Source: Pyronema omphalodes (Eukaryota; Ascomycota; Pezizomycetes; Pezizales; Pyronemataceae). Taken from it: a stretch of 64,000 nt of DNA. How positions within the stretch are numbered: the first letter of the stretch is position 1; every line of letters begins with the position of its first letter. Below, in pieces: positions 39,902 through 51,400 of this stretch. The stretch is taken from contig JAJJXM010000066.1 of assembly GCA_024516155.1 (NCBI GenBank), forward strand, positions 62,001 to 126,000. Direction: 5' to 3'. The notes beneath the pieces were generated by a model that was given only the letters and a program-made list of their open reading frames with translations, did no database searches and was not told the origin of the DNA. The position numbers were made by a program, and so were the translations under genes.

Positions 39902-40278
39902 GGTGCGATTATCGCGGGGGCGGGGGATGCGGCTGCGGCTGTGGTAGGGGGTGCGGCGGTTCGCGGTACTGGTTCTGGGCCGTTTGGGTAAACCTGGACG
40001 GAGCCAGTCTGGATCACGACAGGGGGAATGGGAGCAGGGGTGGGAGCTTCCGGAGCGCAGGAGGCGACAGGGCTGGATACCCGAGTGCTGTTACGGGAGC
40101 CGGGGGTTTCCGCGAGGTCGTTTAAGAGATAACCCGTGGGGTGGTCTTGAGCGTCTAGGATGGATTGTGCGAGTTGTTTGGTGAAAGTAAGCGGTTCATG
40201 GCCGTCAGGGAACTGGGTCATGGCGGCAGCGTTCACAATTTGCTGCCAGTGTCCTTCGTCAATAAGTTTAATGTGCAT
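39853..40278 (-). CDS. Ty3-A copy 2 leader ORF2 (Gag N-terminal part)
   Basis: Starts at ATG 40278, overlapping the ORF1 stop in ATGCACATTAA. It reads MHIKLIDEGHW..., then a Pro/Ala/Thr-rich tail, and ends PPPPPPETPKSS-stop just past the long C-run. Its conserved first 60 residues take the place of the Gag N-terminus of Ty3-E. It probably supplies the N-terminal part of Gag through -1 slippage on the C-run. Confidence 0.65.
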   Translation of the reverse strand: MHIKLIDEGHWQQIVNAAAMTQFPDGHEPLTFTKQLAQSILDAQDHPTGYLLNDLAETPGSRNSTRVSSPVASCAPEAPTPAPIPPVVIQTGSVQVYPNGPEPVPRTAAPPTTAAAASPAPAIIAPIPRPPPPPPETPKSS

Positions 40279-40510
40279 TCTGGCGGGCTCTGAGGATTGG
40301 CTTGAGTCTGATGGTGTGGCGGATGTGCTCCTGGTAAGTGTAGTCCTGGAGTTCCCAGCGGACCACAAGGTAGCAGTGATTATCTGCTCGTTGGATGGTT
40401 CTTCGCACTGCGCCAGCGAATCGGTCGGAGATCCGAAAGGTTTCGTTTAGGGTGTGCGTTTCCAGGGCTTGTTTTAAGGCGTAGGTCCAAGCAGAACCGG
40501 TGGGGTTCAT
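40268..40510 (-). CDS. Ty3-A copy 2 leader ORF1
   Basis: 80 residues (MNPTGSAWTYALKQ...), starting 36 bases from the 5' LTR. The protein family is not recognised; it is mostly helical and basic. The stop overlaps the ORF2 start by 11 bases, the same as in copy 4. The C-terminal motif Y-x3-R-x4-D-x-T-x3-H-x-R is shared with the small ORF before Ty3-E gag. Confidence 0.6.
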   Translation of the reverse strand: MNPTGSAWTYALKQALETHTLNETFRISDRFAGAVRRTIQRADNHCYLVVRWELQDYTYQEHIRHTIRLKPILRARQNAH

Positions 40511-40545
40511 GCGTGTTGGTTGAATAATTATTCGATCAAACGTAA

Positions 40546-41071
40546 TGTCAGGGAACTAGGAACGGACGTTCAAAGAACACACTGAACACTACCGGCAAGA
40601 GGGACTAGGCGGGTTCCAGGACGGGAAACGGAAGGACAAGGACCGAAGTGCTCGTCAGACGGACGGCACATGAAACAGGGACAGGGACAAGGACAAGAGT
40701 GACGTAGGACTGGACGAAGAAGTCTTTATTAGGAGCAAGGGAAAGACACAAGACGTTCGATGGAGAACTCGACAACGGGGAGGCAAGCCTCCTTATGTAC
40801 AAAGGGGCGGCCAGCACTCTTGCTGGGCCGTCATCCAACATCGCTACATGAAAGCTTCCGTTCTCCATCAATTCACCTGCGACGCCACAGCTCTCCAGCT
40901 CATGGTACGTCATCCATCATCAATCAGTCTGTCAATCACAACGGCACGGCACACACAACAACACAACAGCAACACAACACAACACGGCAAGAAAACGGCA
41001 CGATGTCGACAACAACAACGACAACATAATGATGACGCAACACAACGGCTCGTCAGCCGTGTGCCGTGACA
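40546..41071 (-). repeat. Ty3-A copy 2, 5' LTR
   Basis: 526 bp, pairs with 17289-17814 by sub-type and by the CATCC duplication. The inner neighbour reads ATCAAACGT before the 2-base spacer, one base away from the consensus primer-binding complement ATCGAACGT. Confidence 0.9.
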
Positions 41072-42055
41072 CATCCATCGACACCAACGCCGAGTACGAC
41101 CACCCATGGCACACTCCTGGGAAAGCGCCTTCGCGCCTGCTCCACACGATACGGACACTCTCCCGATGGATCCAACCCAACGAGGACATAGAAAGCACCA
41201 CCCAGCACACACAGGAAGATGAGCTGGCCGACACGATCACCAATGACATCTCGTCTTCCTCGAAGTCGGAAGCCGCCAACGAACACCTCCTCCTCACCCA
41301 CACCCTCCATCAACGCCCCGACACCATCCTGGTCTACACAGATGGTTCCTAACTCGCGAACAACACCGGAGCGGGATACACCATTACCCACGGCCTGCCA
41401 CACCTGGTAAACTCTATCGTACCCATGGGAGATAGAGCCGAAGTCTTCGACGCTGAGGTAATGGCAATACTCGAGAGCCTGCGCACCTGCCTCACATACT
41501 CCCGCCGGTACACCTTATATGACAGACACATTCATATTTTCACTGATAACCAAGCCGCAATACGACGAGCGTCCCACCTCCAGAAGGGACCCGGTCAACC
41601 AGCTGCCCGCCACATCCACGCAACAGCTCAGAAACTCAAAGACCTCGGAACGTCCGTCACAATCCACTGGGTACCGGGATAAACAGACATCCCCGGAAAT
41701 GAAACAGCGGACGAACTCGCACGCATGGCCACAACGATGCCCCCGCGACGTCGAATGCCAGTCTCCCTCACCTGGCTACCGCGCCGAGCCCGCGAACGTT
41801 ACACTGACGAATGGACCGACTGGTTCGCCTCCTCTGCACAGCCGCGCACATACTCTTCGCCTCACCGACAACGAATGGACCCAGCGTACACCGACTACCC
41901 CCGGTGGATCTCCATGGCTATCCTGGGCCTGCGCACCGGTCACGGGTACTTGCTAAACTGCCTTGCCCAGCCTCCGACCGACGCATACCCGTCTCGGGCA
42001 TGCCTGTGCCCATTACACCCTCCTTAGACACGAGGCATCTCCTCCTGAGCTGCCC
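41072..42055 (+). pseudogene. LINE ORF2 relic, part 2 (RNase H and C-terminus)
   Basis: Continues 17030-17288 after the Ty3-A copy 2 insertion. RNase H motifs in order: VYTDGS near 41335, DAEVMAILE near 41450, IFTDNQAA near 41540 and VPG-x-TDIPGNETADELA near 41680. C-terminal GLRTGHGYLL and ETRHLLLSCP-like segments (DTRHLLLSCP near 42025) match the Cys/His region ending fungal Tad-type ORF2. Dead: TAA stops directly after TDGS and in VPG-stop-TD. It ends at a junction with a truncated Ty3-E LTR. Confidence 0.8.
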
Positions 42056-42864
42056 TAATGTGCGCACATGTGACTAGGGTTAGGGCACAATCAACTTATC
42101 CATAAGATAGGATCTAGTCATGTGATCTTTTCAGTATTGCACCATCGATCGAAACACAGCTGATCTGGATTCACGTGACTAGGGTTAGGGTTGCACCCGC
42201 ATGCACACAGACTAGGGTTAGGTTTGTCACCGTACATGCACAGCTAGGGTTAGGGTTACGGATGCACGCGCACGATTATGGTTACGGAAGCGCTCGCGTG
42301 ACGTCGCTTAGGGTTACGCTAGCGCACGGGGGAAGTACGCTATCGCGCATGCAAAGGACGCTATGGCGCAGGCGAGCTACACTAATGAGCGCGCGACGAC
42401 GCTCTGCACGTAACCAGACTAATTTGGTTGAACGCGTTAGCGCCTCTAGAACGCGCGACCCCGACCGCATTCTTTACTTAGTTATTTTTCGGGAAAAATC
42501 TGCAAATAGTCGCTCGGCGTGTAAGGCGGAAAAATTGTATATAAGATGATTGTTTCTTTGTTTGTTTATTTTGTTTTTCTTTCCTCCTTAGACAGTTATT
42601 TGTTTATTTACAAATTCAAATACTTTGTCGGTCTTTGTTTATGTCCTCGTTGTCGTCCCCGTCTTTGTATCTCTTTGTCCCTTGAAATCTTTGTTTCTTT
42701 CCTTAACTTCTAAACACAGAAATCTCTAAGTTGATGCTTGACACAGCTCAAGAGTTTCTAACGTTGAAGTTATTATAAGGGTATCTTCATTGAACTCAAG
42801 AGTGAATGATTGAGAAGAGCCCTCGGGTTCTCCATCAGCTATCTCTCCCTTGTTCACCGTTACA
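42056..42864 (+). repeat. Truncated Ty3-E LTR
   Basis: Matches 60317-61134 to the exact LTR end (CCGTTACA), but lacks the first 330 or so bases. Contains several (T)TAGGG-like motifs, TATATAAG near 42538, and TTAGACAGTTAT, one base changed from the primer segment of the intact copy. Many differences are CG to TG or CA. It entered 22 bases inside a Ty3-B 5' LTR. Confidence 0.8.
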
Positions 42865-43103
42865 CACTTGTAGCCTTAAGTTTACAGTGTGAACCTGGGC
42901 ACAGTCCTAACTATGCGGAGGCTTTTCCGGTTGTATCTGAAGTATTCTGTCTTGGTGTAGACAGATGCTTGTTCTCAAGAACTAAAGAACTCATTCCAAC
43001 GATAAGCTAGGAAGAGAATTAACCGATCACAGGCCGAATAAAGTGAAGGGTGGTCTTTGGAGGTATTCGTTGGTGTAGATAAGGTATTGTCGCGTAGACG
43101 ATC
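42865..43103 (-). repeat. Ty3-B copy 3, 5' LTR, first part
   Basis: 42865-42887 is the end of a Ty3-B interior (TTGTAGCCTTAAGTTTACAG, primer-binding region). The LTR starts TGTGAACCTGGG at 42888. It is cut at 43103 by the copia element and resumes at 54923. The rest of the Ty3-B interior is lost to the left. Confidence 0.85.
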
Positions 43104-43265
43104 TGTCGAAGGTCACACAGGCACGAGGAGAAGAAGAAAGTGGAGGTGGTGACCGAATGTATTAACGAGCTTAAAGAGTCAAGACATGGACGGGCAGGCG
43201 AGTGCCTATACATAGAGAGTGGTCCACCTCCAGCTAAGCACTAGGGCCTTAGGCGCACTGCAACA
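43104..43265 (-). repeat. copia 3' LTR
   Basis: 162 bp, TG...CA. The inner side CACCCCCTCGTC (43266 on) reads GACGAGGGGGTG on the minus strand, the polypurine tract. Confidence 0.88.
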
Positions 43266-43511
43266 CACCCCCTCGTCTAAGGACGGGTGCTACACACATA
43301 ATAATAAGAAGAAATAACAATCCATCATAACAGAAAACAAGAACAATCCCATAGAAAAAAGAAAATACCCAATTATCCATCAAAGAAGAAATGAAAACCC
43401 ATAAGAAGAACAACCCAAGTAAAAACAACACAATTCAATCATCATCATTATCAGCAATCAGCAGCCATACTTCAATCACAAACACACACTTATTCATTCA
43501 AACCAAATTCA
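43266..43511. other. copia 3' untranslated region
   Basis: Between the polypurine tract and the end of RNase H coding. A-rich, no ORF of note. Confidence 0.6.
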
Positions 43512-45330
43512 TTAACCATAATTATCACTCAGCGTTTCCATCCCTACAGGTTTCACGGCCAACGCGTGTGTTGGTCTGGGGAGCGGTTTATTCAGGACAT
43601 CTACGACATTTTCTTTGGACGCAATGTATTTGAATGATACCGTTCCCTTTCTAGCTTCGTCGATCGAGTGGTGAAACTTCACATCGATGTGTTTTGTCTT
43701 CGCCTTGATGACGCCGGTCTGAAGGAGGCGAAGTGCTCCCATGTGGTGGCAACGGACCGAGGTCGGCACTTTGTTATCCCAGGCTTCTGTGTCGTCCATC
43801 AATAGGCGGAACCAGATCGCTTCGCGGGTCGCATTGCTGCATGCAATGTACTTGGCTTCAAGAGTTGAGAGGGCGATGACGGACTGCTTCTTTGAGGTCC
43901 AGTGGATCGGCCTGTCCGCTCCTGGCGCAAGGACTACGCACCCCCCGACGCTGTTCCGATCGGCCGTACTGCCGGCCCAGTCGCTCTCGGAGAAGAGTCG
44001 CAAACAGTCCTGCGGTATGTCGTGGTTACACTTGTAGATAATCGACAAAGTTTTTGTACCGTTCAAGTATCGGATGACCCTTTTGGCAGCGGTCATGTGC
44101 ATGGATAGAGCCGACTGATTGTATCGGCTGAGGGCAGTCACCGCGAAGGCGATGTCAGGACGAGTTCCGATTGCTGCGTACATCAGTGATCCGACCATTG
44201 ATAGATACAGGCGTTTTTGCTGTTCATCAGTGGTCTTGTCTTCGCAGTCAGTATTTTCAAGATCAACGTGAATGTCCATCAGGGAAGAGGTGGGTGCGGC
44301 CGCAAGAAGACCGTATCTGGCAATCACCCCCTCAATGTAATGCTTCTGCGAGATGGCAATGCTTCCGTCAGGCCAGTATTCGAGTTCCAGGCCCAGAAAA
44401 TGAGTCGCTTTTCCGAGATCTGTCATTTTGAAGCGAGCACTGAGGGCCTTCTTGATGTTGTCGCCCACCCTCTGTTTCGTGAGATTGAAGATCAAGATAT
44501 CATCGACATATAAGAGTAGAAATGCGTCCTTCATGAGGCAGAGGTTGGAATCGGCGTGTGCCTGTCGGAAACCTTGCTTCAAGAGGAAGTCATTAATCTG
44601 GGCCCACCATAACAGGGTGCCTGTTTTAGGCCGTACAGGGCTTTCAGCAGGCGGACTGTCGATGTTTTTGATAGGCGTTTATCGAGCCATTCGATACCAG
44701 GAGGCATGGACATGAAAGTCCTGTCGTTGTCAATGGCTGGGTTGAGGAAAGCTGTGACAACATCCATTTGATCGACTGACCACTCCCTGGTTGCAGATAA
44801 GCTTAGCAGGTAACGTAGAGTACCTAACTTGGAGACAGGTGCATATGTCTCATCGTAATCAATTCCTGGAACTTGCTCGTAACCTTTTATAACCAGTCGG
44901 GCCTTGAACTTTGTGCTGCCGTCAATGTTGCATTTGGTTTTGTAAATCCATCGACATTTCAAGGGCTTGCATCCAAAGGGAACAGTGATGCCGTTGTACG
45001 ATGTCTGGTTGTCGGATGCATCAGGCGATAACACTGGTCGGAGAGGCTCTGCATTGTCATCTGATTTGAAGGCCTGGAAGGTTTTGTTTATCAGTAAAGA
45101 GTTCCATTCTTCTTGGATTGCAGTTCTCCAGTTGCCCCAGTCGGCGCTCTTCATGGCTGCAGTGTAAGAGGTCGGGTCGCCGTCAAGCAGATCGGGACCT
45201 ATGGCATCGTTGACATCGTCTATAGTTGCTTTGGCGGGAAAGGCCGAGGCCAGGGCGTCGTCAATATCAATGTCTTCGTAGCGGGACTTGTTTAGTTTGT
45301 TGGCCTTCAGCTGCTTGTCACGTAGGGACA
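43512..45330 (-). pseudogene. pol: copia pol, RT and RNase H part
   Basis: RT begins near 45100 (WRTAIQEEWNSL; CRWIYKTKCN; ARLVIKGYEQ; YAPVSKL) with the catalytic YVDDIL near 44500. RNase H has SDWAG near 43990 and EAKYIA near 43850. The frame changes near 44580, just after ALYGLKQAP, where the first open piece (44579-45154) hands over to 43512-44582. The upstream segment 45155-45330 is open and joins integrase to RT. Typical copia order, inactive by frameshift. Confidence 0.85.
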
Positions 45331-45731
45331 GTGATTTTATGTCATTAGAAGCATCTGAGAATTTGGATGTTAGTTCAAAGAAGTGGATATCTGAGCAGTA
45401 GAGGAAGAAATTTGAGAAACAAGGGAATGCAGTAGACAGGGATTCCGTGGCAGAATCTCGTGAGGAGATGCACAGCGGAGTGTTATTCGGATAAAATTTT
45501 CGGGATAAGTTTCCTTGAACTGATGATAATCAATGTGTGGCATATTCGCCTAACAAGAGTAGTCCGGACAGCGTGGAGGCTGATCGGGACAGTGACATTC
45601 AAGACAAAATTGTCAATGTATGATTAGAGTGAGGCAGCGTGAAAGCTGATCCGACTCGAAGAAAATGTGATGAAAAATATACCGTGTGGACGTGAAAAGT
45701 CCTACAGCGGTGACATGAAACGTTGGGGTGG
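45331..45731 (-). pseudogene. copia pol, degraded integrase-RT linker
   Basis: The frame of the RT part stays open for some distance (SDASNDIKSLSLRDKQL), then becomes unreadable before the stop that ends the integrase frame at 45732. No known domain is expected or seen. Confidence 0.5.
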
Positions 45732-47330
45732 TCATTTGTACATACTCTGAATGAGGGCGTCTATCTCATGTGATATGAGCGCTGACGCATTCTCATCACC
45801 CCCTTCAATTATATCAGGGAAACAGTCGGATATTGCCTGGATGATTTCCTCTGATATATTGGGACGTCCTTCGGAATCGAAGGCATTATTGTTCTCTAAG
45901 AAGACGACGTTGGAAGCGCGCACGACAGAACGTGAATTGAAGTCATAGATACGCCAAATCTTTGACGAATCCGTGTACCCAACCATCATGCTGTGTGACG
46001 CGCGTGCGCTCCAGTTCTTGTCTGTCCTCTGCTCCTTCGGTATATGTTTGAAGACCGTGCAACCGAATCTTCGAAGGTGCAGCAGCTGAGGCGGCCTGTG
46101 AAACAGGGCCTCATGAGGACTTAGCCAGTCTTTGAGCGTCCTAGTTGGAGATATTGAATGAAGGTACACCGCTGTGTTGACAGCCTCAGCCCAGAAGCGA
46201 TGAGGAACTTGGGCGTCTATTAACATGGGATGTGCTTTGCCGTTGATCGTCTGAATGAATCTCTCGGCTGTTCCGTTTTTATGTTGTGTGAAACGTGGTG
46301 AGGGTTCGAACGAGATACCGCTTTTCGCCAGGCAAGAACGGAACTGTTGATCATCGAATTCCCCTGTGCCATTATCACACCTGAAACGATGAATTTTATG
46401 TCCTTGAGATTCAATCCACACTTTGTATTCTGGGAATACCGGTAATACCGCGTCTGTGGATTTTGATTTCAGAAAGTAAACCTTGGCGAAACGACTAAAG
46501 TTGTCAATGTAGATGATATAATAATGTCGTTGGCTGATCGAGGGAGTCGACATCGGGCCGCAGACATCCGAGTAGACAAGTTCAAAGGGCTTGCTCGCAT
46601 GTTTGGTTGGTGTTCGGATAAAGGACTGTCGATTCTTGGCTTGTATGCAAGTCGTACAGGACTGGGCATGATCTAAGGTTGTGGTTGTATCAGTTGAATT
46701 AATAATTTTGGACAAGGACTCAGCATTGAGGTGGGCCAGTCTTCTGTGCCACATCTCGAAATTGCTTGTCGGCTCAAGACGGAAAGAGTGTTTGTGTGCT
46801 GTCCGAAGGTCTTTCTTGCTTGGACGCGTAAAATCAACGTCTGAAGTTGTTCGTTGATTCGATGATATTGTTGTTCGGGTCGAGGAGGGGATAGAGTTAA
46901 TGTCGACGCCTGCACCAGATCGAGTAGTTATCAGGGCGTCGTGGTCCTGCTTCATAACCTCCGCTGTCCATCTGTAAAGATTGTGCTTCCTGCTGATTGT
47001 TTTGGAGGTCTTGTCTTTGACAGTACAAGAACCATCCGCCATAGTAATTTGCCACCCCCTTTTATCGAAGAGGGGCAGAGACAAAAGGGAGAGTCGAAAC
47101 GTGGGAACGTATAGTGCAGAAATTTGAAAAAGATTATTGAGGATTATTTTTCCATAGGTGTTGGTGGTGACTGTACTGTTGTCACTTCAACGAATGTTTA
47201 TGGACTTGCAAGTAGCTAAAGAATCAGTGAGAAAAGCAGATTTATCATTACAAAAATGGCGCGTTGCACCAGAGTCGAGCACCCATGTATGTGTCTCAGC
47301 GGACGAGTCTGTGGTGATCAAGACTTGCAC
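45732..47330 (-). pseudogene. pol: copia pol, protease and integrase part
   Basis: Protease motif WVLDSGATRHF near 47280, then an in-frame TGA near 47185. The GAG-pre-integrase HRRLAHLNAESL and CTTC zinc module lie near 46660-46750. Integrase core D (YSDVCGPM, near 46570), D (RCDNGTGEF, near 46370) and E (KNGTAERFIQ, near 46280). The last part, from FGCTVFKHIPKEQR, is the usual copia integrase C-terminal region. The integrase frame is open for 450 codons; the break is in the protease and at 45732. Confidence 0.85.
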
Positions 47331-47935
47331 TGTTAGGGAGGTGCTGGAGTTCCCGAGTCAAATACCGAGATCAGTGTTGTCTAGCTCGGCGATTTTCACA
47401 CTGGAACGCAGCTTGTACCGCTCGCGTATGGCGGTAGCCGAAGATCTGAGTTTGCACTCTGTCGAAACGTGCCCCTTCTTTGTACAATAGTGCCACTGGA
47501 CGTCTTGCTTTTTCAAAGTTTTAGCGGGTCTAGACGGTCCGGCGCTTGAGGATGCTGCGCGTTTGTTCGTGTTCCGATTGGCGTAGCATTCCTTTGTGTT
47601 GTGGCTGGAGCGTTTACAGTGGTCGCACCACTTGGTTGTCGTAGCATGTGCCTCGCCACTCGGGGATCCTAGGGTGGCCTCCCACATATGTTCGTGGTCG
47701 TGTAGGATCTTCTGGAGCTCGTCAACCGCGATATTATCAAGCTTCGCAAGCTCGTGCTTTGTAACTCCGTAGGAGTCGGGGAGATTTGCAATGACATAAT
47801 TTACCAGCGCAGTATCGCTGATATCTAAGACCGTTCCAGTAAGTAGAGCCTGGATGTTTAAGAGATCAGTGATCCATTTCGACATTGACTGCCCGGGGTT
47901 AGGCTTTGATCTCCAGAACTTAATCCAGAGGTTCC

Positions 47936-48451
47936 TGTCAGGGACACGAGAACGGACGTTCAAGGGACACACTGAACACTACCGGCAAGAGGGACTAGGC
48001 AGGTTCCGGGACGGGGAACGGCAGGACAAGGACCGAAGTGCTCGTCAGACGGACGGCACACGAAACAGGGACAGGGACAAGGACAAGAGTGACGTAGGAC
48101 TTGAGAGAAGAAATCTTATATTAGGAGCAAGGAGAAGACACAAGACGTTCGATGGAGAATCTCGACAACGGGGAGGCAAGCCTCCTTATGTACAAAGGGG
48201 CGGCCAGCACTCTTGCTGGGCCGTCATACAATCATCGCTACATGAGCTTCCGTTCTCCATCGATTCAACTGCGACGCCACAGCTCTCCAGCTCGTGGTAC
48301 GTCATCCATCATCAATCAGTCTCTCAGTCACCATGGCACGGCACACACAACAACACAACAACACAACGGCAACACAACGGCACGATGTCGATCAACAACT
48401 ACGACAACATGATGACGCAACACAACGGCTCGTCAGCCGTGTGCAGTGACA
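47936..48451 (-). repeat. Ty3-A copy 4, 3' LTR
   Basis: TGTCAGGGACACGAG...GTGCAGTGACA. It differs from the 5' LTR at CAGTCACC/CAGTCAAC and at GTGCAGTG/GTGCCGTG. Confidence 0.95.
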
Positions 48452-48454
48452 GTA

Positions 48455-48461
48455 CCCCCCC
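48455..48461 (-). promoter_or_regulatory. Ty3-A polypurine tract
   Basis: GGGGGGG on the sense strand, between the pol stop (one base away) and TAC next to the 3' LTR. Identical in all four copies. Expected primer site for plus-strand DNA. Confidence 0.75.
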
Positions 48462-48462
48462 G

Positions 48463-51400
48463 TTAGGCTCGAGTTCCTACGAGAGGAGAAGGTTTGTCTG
48501 GGTATAACTGGTGAAATCTCTCAGCGGCCTCAGTTTCGGATAGGTTCGTTTCCGGTTCCCAGGTTGGAGAGTCATGGCCGGTCCACTTGACGAGGTACTG
48601 CAGGTTTCCTCTTGACCAACGGCTATCCAGAATTTCATCCACGAACCATTCTTCTTCGCCGTCTACTACCACCGGTAGGGGCGGTGGAATAATCTGGCCA
48701 GGGAGGGGGTCCGAAGGGGCTGGGTTTAGTAGGGACACGGGGAAGGTCCTGTGGTGTTTCATGGTCTCCGGTATATCCAATTCATAGGCGTGGGATCCAA
48801 TAGGCCGTAACACGGTGAAGGGGCCTAGGTGTTTGTTTTCTAGTTTCTTTGAGGGGCGGCGGGTTCTTAGGTTGCGGGCGTCCAGCCATACCAGGTATCC
48901 TGGTTTGAAGACCGGCGCGGGGAGTCGGGAATTGTCGGCGGCTTCTATGTGGCGGGCTTGGGCGTATTTCATTTCCGAACGTAAGACGTCATGGATGTGT
49001 GACATCCTTTCCGCTACCTCGTTCGCTTTCACTTCCTCAGGATTGTCGGTCCTGATTTCCACTTCGAAAGAGCACTTGGGGTGTCGACCATATATAGCGT
49101 AGAACGGAGACAGCGACGTTGTATCCGATACTTGGTTATTTGCAGCAAATTCTGCCAGTGGTAAAAATTTCTTCCAATCGTCTTGTAAATAACAGACGTA
49201 CGGGCGGAGATATTGCTCCGTAACCGCGTTAATTCTCTCTGTTTGGCCGTCGGTTTGGGGATGAAAGGCCGTACTCGTGGCAATTTCGATACCCATGCAG
49301 TTCGCCAAGTGTTTCCAGAAATGGGCCACAAATTGCGGACCGCGGTCGGACACTACTGTGTCTGGTAGGCCGTGTAGTTTGAATACGTTTCCTAGGAAGA
49401 GTTGCGCGAAGCCTTCTGCGTCTATCGTGGAATGACAGGGCACTAAGTGCCGCTGTTTCGTTAGTCGGCAAACGATCGCACATATTGCGTCGAAGCCTTC
49501 TGATGTCGGTAGCCCAGTAACAAAATCCACCGATATATTCTGCCAAGGGTGGTGCGGAACCGGTAGGGGCTTCAGGGTTCCATAGGGTGCGTGGCGGGTA
49601 GCCTTTGTTCTTTTACAGGTGTGGCAATTTCGGACGAATTGGTCCACATCTTTTCTCATCGAGGGCCAGTAATAATTCCTGGCGAGGAGTTCGAAAGTCT
49701 TCGCACGGCCCGGGTGTCCCATGGTGGGGGGGTCGTGGTGATCTTGCAGTAGTTTCAATCGTAGCTTATCCAGCGCGGGGACATAGAGGCAATCTCGGTA
49801 GTACAATCTGTTTTCCAACACGGAGCAATCGGCGAGCGATATGTCCTTACAGATTTGTGTGCCATCTTCCAGCATTCCCAACACTCGGTTGGGGAATGAA
49901 TCTGTCTTGTAGCCCTCTGTGAACAGGAGGTCTACTTCGGAAGGTGCGAGTTTCATTGGCGGGGTCATGCATAACTGAAAGTTCTGTGGCTTCAGAACAG
50001 CTTGCTGGTTCGCCAGTATGCGTTCGTCTCCCTCTTCCGGGAGGTCGGCGGCTCTTCTTGTCAGGGCGTCCGGTTTTCCTCCCAACGTTCCCGGTCGATA
50101 GGTGATCACAAAGTTAAACCGAGACAGGAACTCGGACCAACGTGCTTGTCCTCGATTCAGCAGCTTTGTCGTCATGAAGTATTCAAGATTCTTGTGATCC
50201 GTCAATACTTTTATAGGGAAGGCGGAGCCCTCTAAGTGGGGACGCCATTCCTCAAAACAACGAACTATTGCCAGTAGTTCTTTGTCGTAGATTTCGTAGT
50301 TGCATTCTGTCGGGGAATGCTTCTTGGAATAAAATGCGACGGGGTGTAACACGTTATCGTCGTCGTATTGTGATAAAACTCCAGCGGACACATCGTCAGA
50401 TGCGTCTGTTTCTACTACAATCGGTTTCTCGTAGTCGAAATGCTTGAGAATCGGTGCTGATGTAAATGCATCCTTCAGTCGGTCGAAGGCGCTCTGCTGA
50501 TCTTTACCCCAGATAAAGGGGATTGCTTTACCATCTTTCTTTTTGGTCAGAGCCGTCAGCGGGGAGACCACTTTGGAGTAGTCTTTGATAAATCTTCGGT
50601 AGAAATTCGCGAATCCTAGGAACTCTTGAACCTGTTTCAAATTGGTTGGTTCCTTCCAATCTCTCACTGTGGCTACTTTGGAATCCATCATGCGCGCGCC
50701 GTCGCGGCCGATGTTGTAGCCCAGGTACTGTACTTCTGCCTTAGCAAACTTACACTTCTCTGGCTTCAAGTGCAGTTTTTCTTGTTTGAGTCGTTCCAAG
50801 ATCTTTCGGACGTGTGAGGTGTGATCGGACTTTGTTTCGGAGAATACGAGGATATCATCCAAGTATGCCGTACAAAACTGGTCTAGGTATGGTCTCAGGA
50901 CATCATTTATAAATGCCTGGAAATCGGCAGGCGCGTTGGTGAGCCCAAAGGGCATCACTTTCGATTCAAACAGGCCGTACCGTGTGCGGAAGGCCGTCTT
51001 CCATTCTTCGCCCTCTGCCATTCTGATAAGGTTATAAGCGCTGCGGACATCAAGGGTCGTAAAGTATTGAGCCTTGGAAAGATTCATCATCGTTTCCTGT
51101 ATCAATGGCAGCGGGTACCGGTTCTTCTCGGTACCTTCATTCAGTCTTCGGTAGTCGACGCACAGGCGTAGGGATCCGTCTGATTTTTTCACGAATAATA
51201 TCGGCGAGGCGGCTGGTGATTGGGAGCGTTGTATAAATCCTTTCTCCAAATTCTCATCGAGCCATGTTTTCAGCGTCTGCAACTCGTTGCGTGACAGCGA
51301 GTATAGCGGGCCAAAGGGGGGAACGAATCCCTCTTTCAGTGGGATCTTGTGGTCGTAGGGTCGGTGCGGGGGAAGTTCCTTCGCGTTGACCTCCTTGAAT

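Larger units (their letters stand above)
17289..41071 (-). mobile_element. Ty3-A copy 2 (outer element, with nested and chimeric interior)
   Basis: Outer LTRs 17289-17814 and 40546-41071 are both 526 bp, of the same sub-type (GGGAACTAGGAACGG start), and differ at about five positions by eye. They are flanked by the perfect duplication CATCC (17284-17288, 41072-41076) within a LINE. From the left the interior holds the last 0.6 kb of pol, Ty3-B copy 2 inserted after 18418, Ty3-A copy 3 starting at 26811, Ty3-C at 28621-36466, then pol, gag and leader up to the 5' LTR. No second boundary between copies 2 and 3 is visible, which implies they were fused by recombination. Confidence 0.85.

Noticed and set aside
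42170..42330. Possible telomere or interstitial telomere array
   Set aside because: The TTAGGG units are irregular and spaced, and the same pattern is found inside the Ty3-E LTR at 60436-60590, so they are LTR sequence, not a chromosome end.
42056..42864. RIP as the cause of element decay
   Set aside because: Changes seen favour CG sites rather than CA, and several similar copies in the window have long open frames, which active RIP would not allow.
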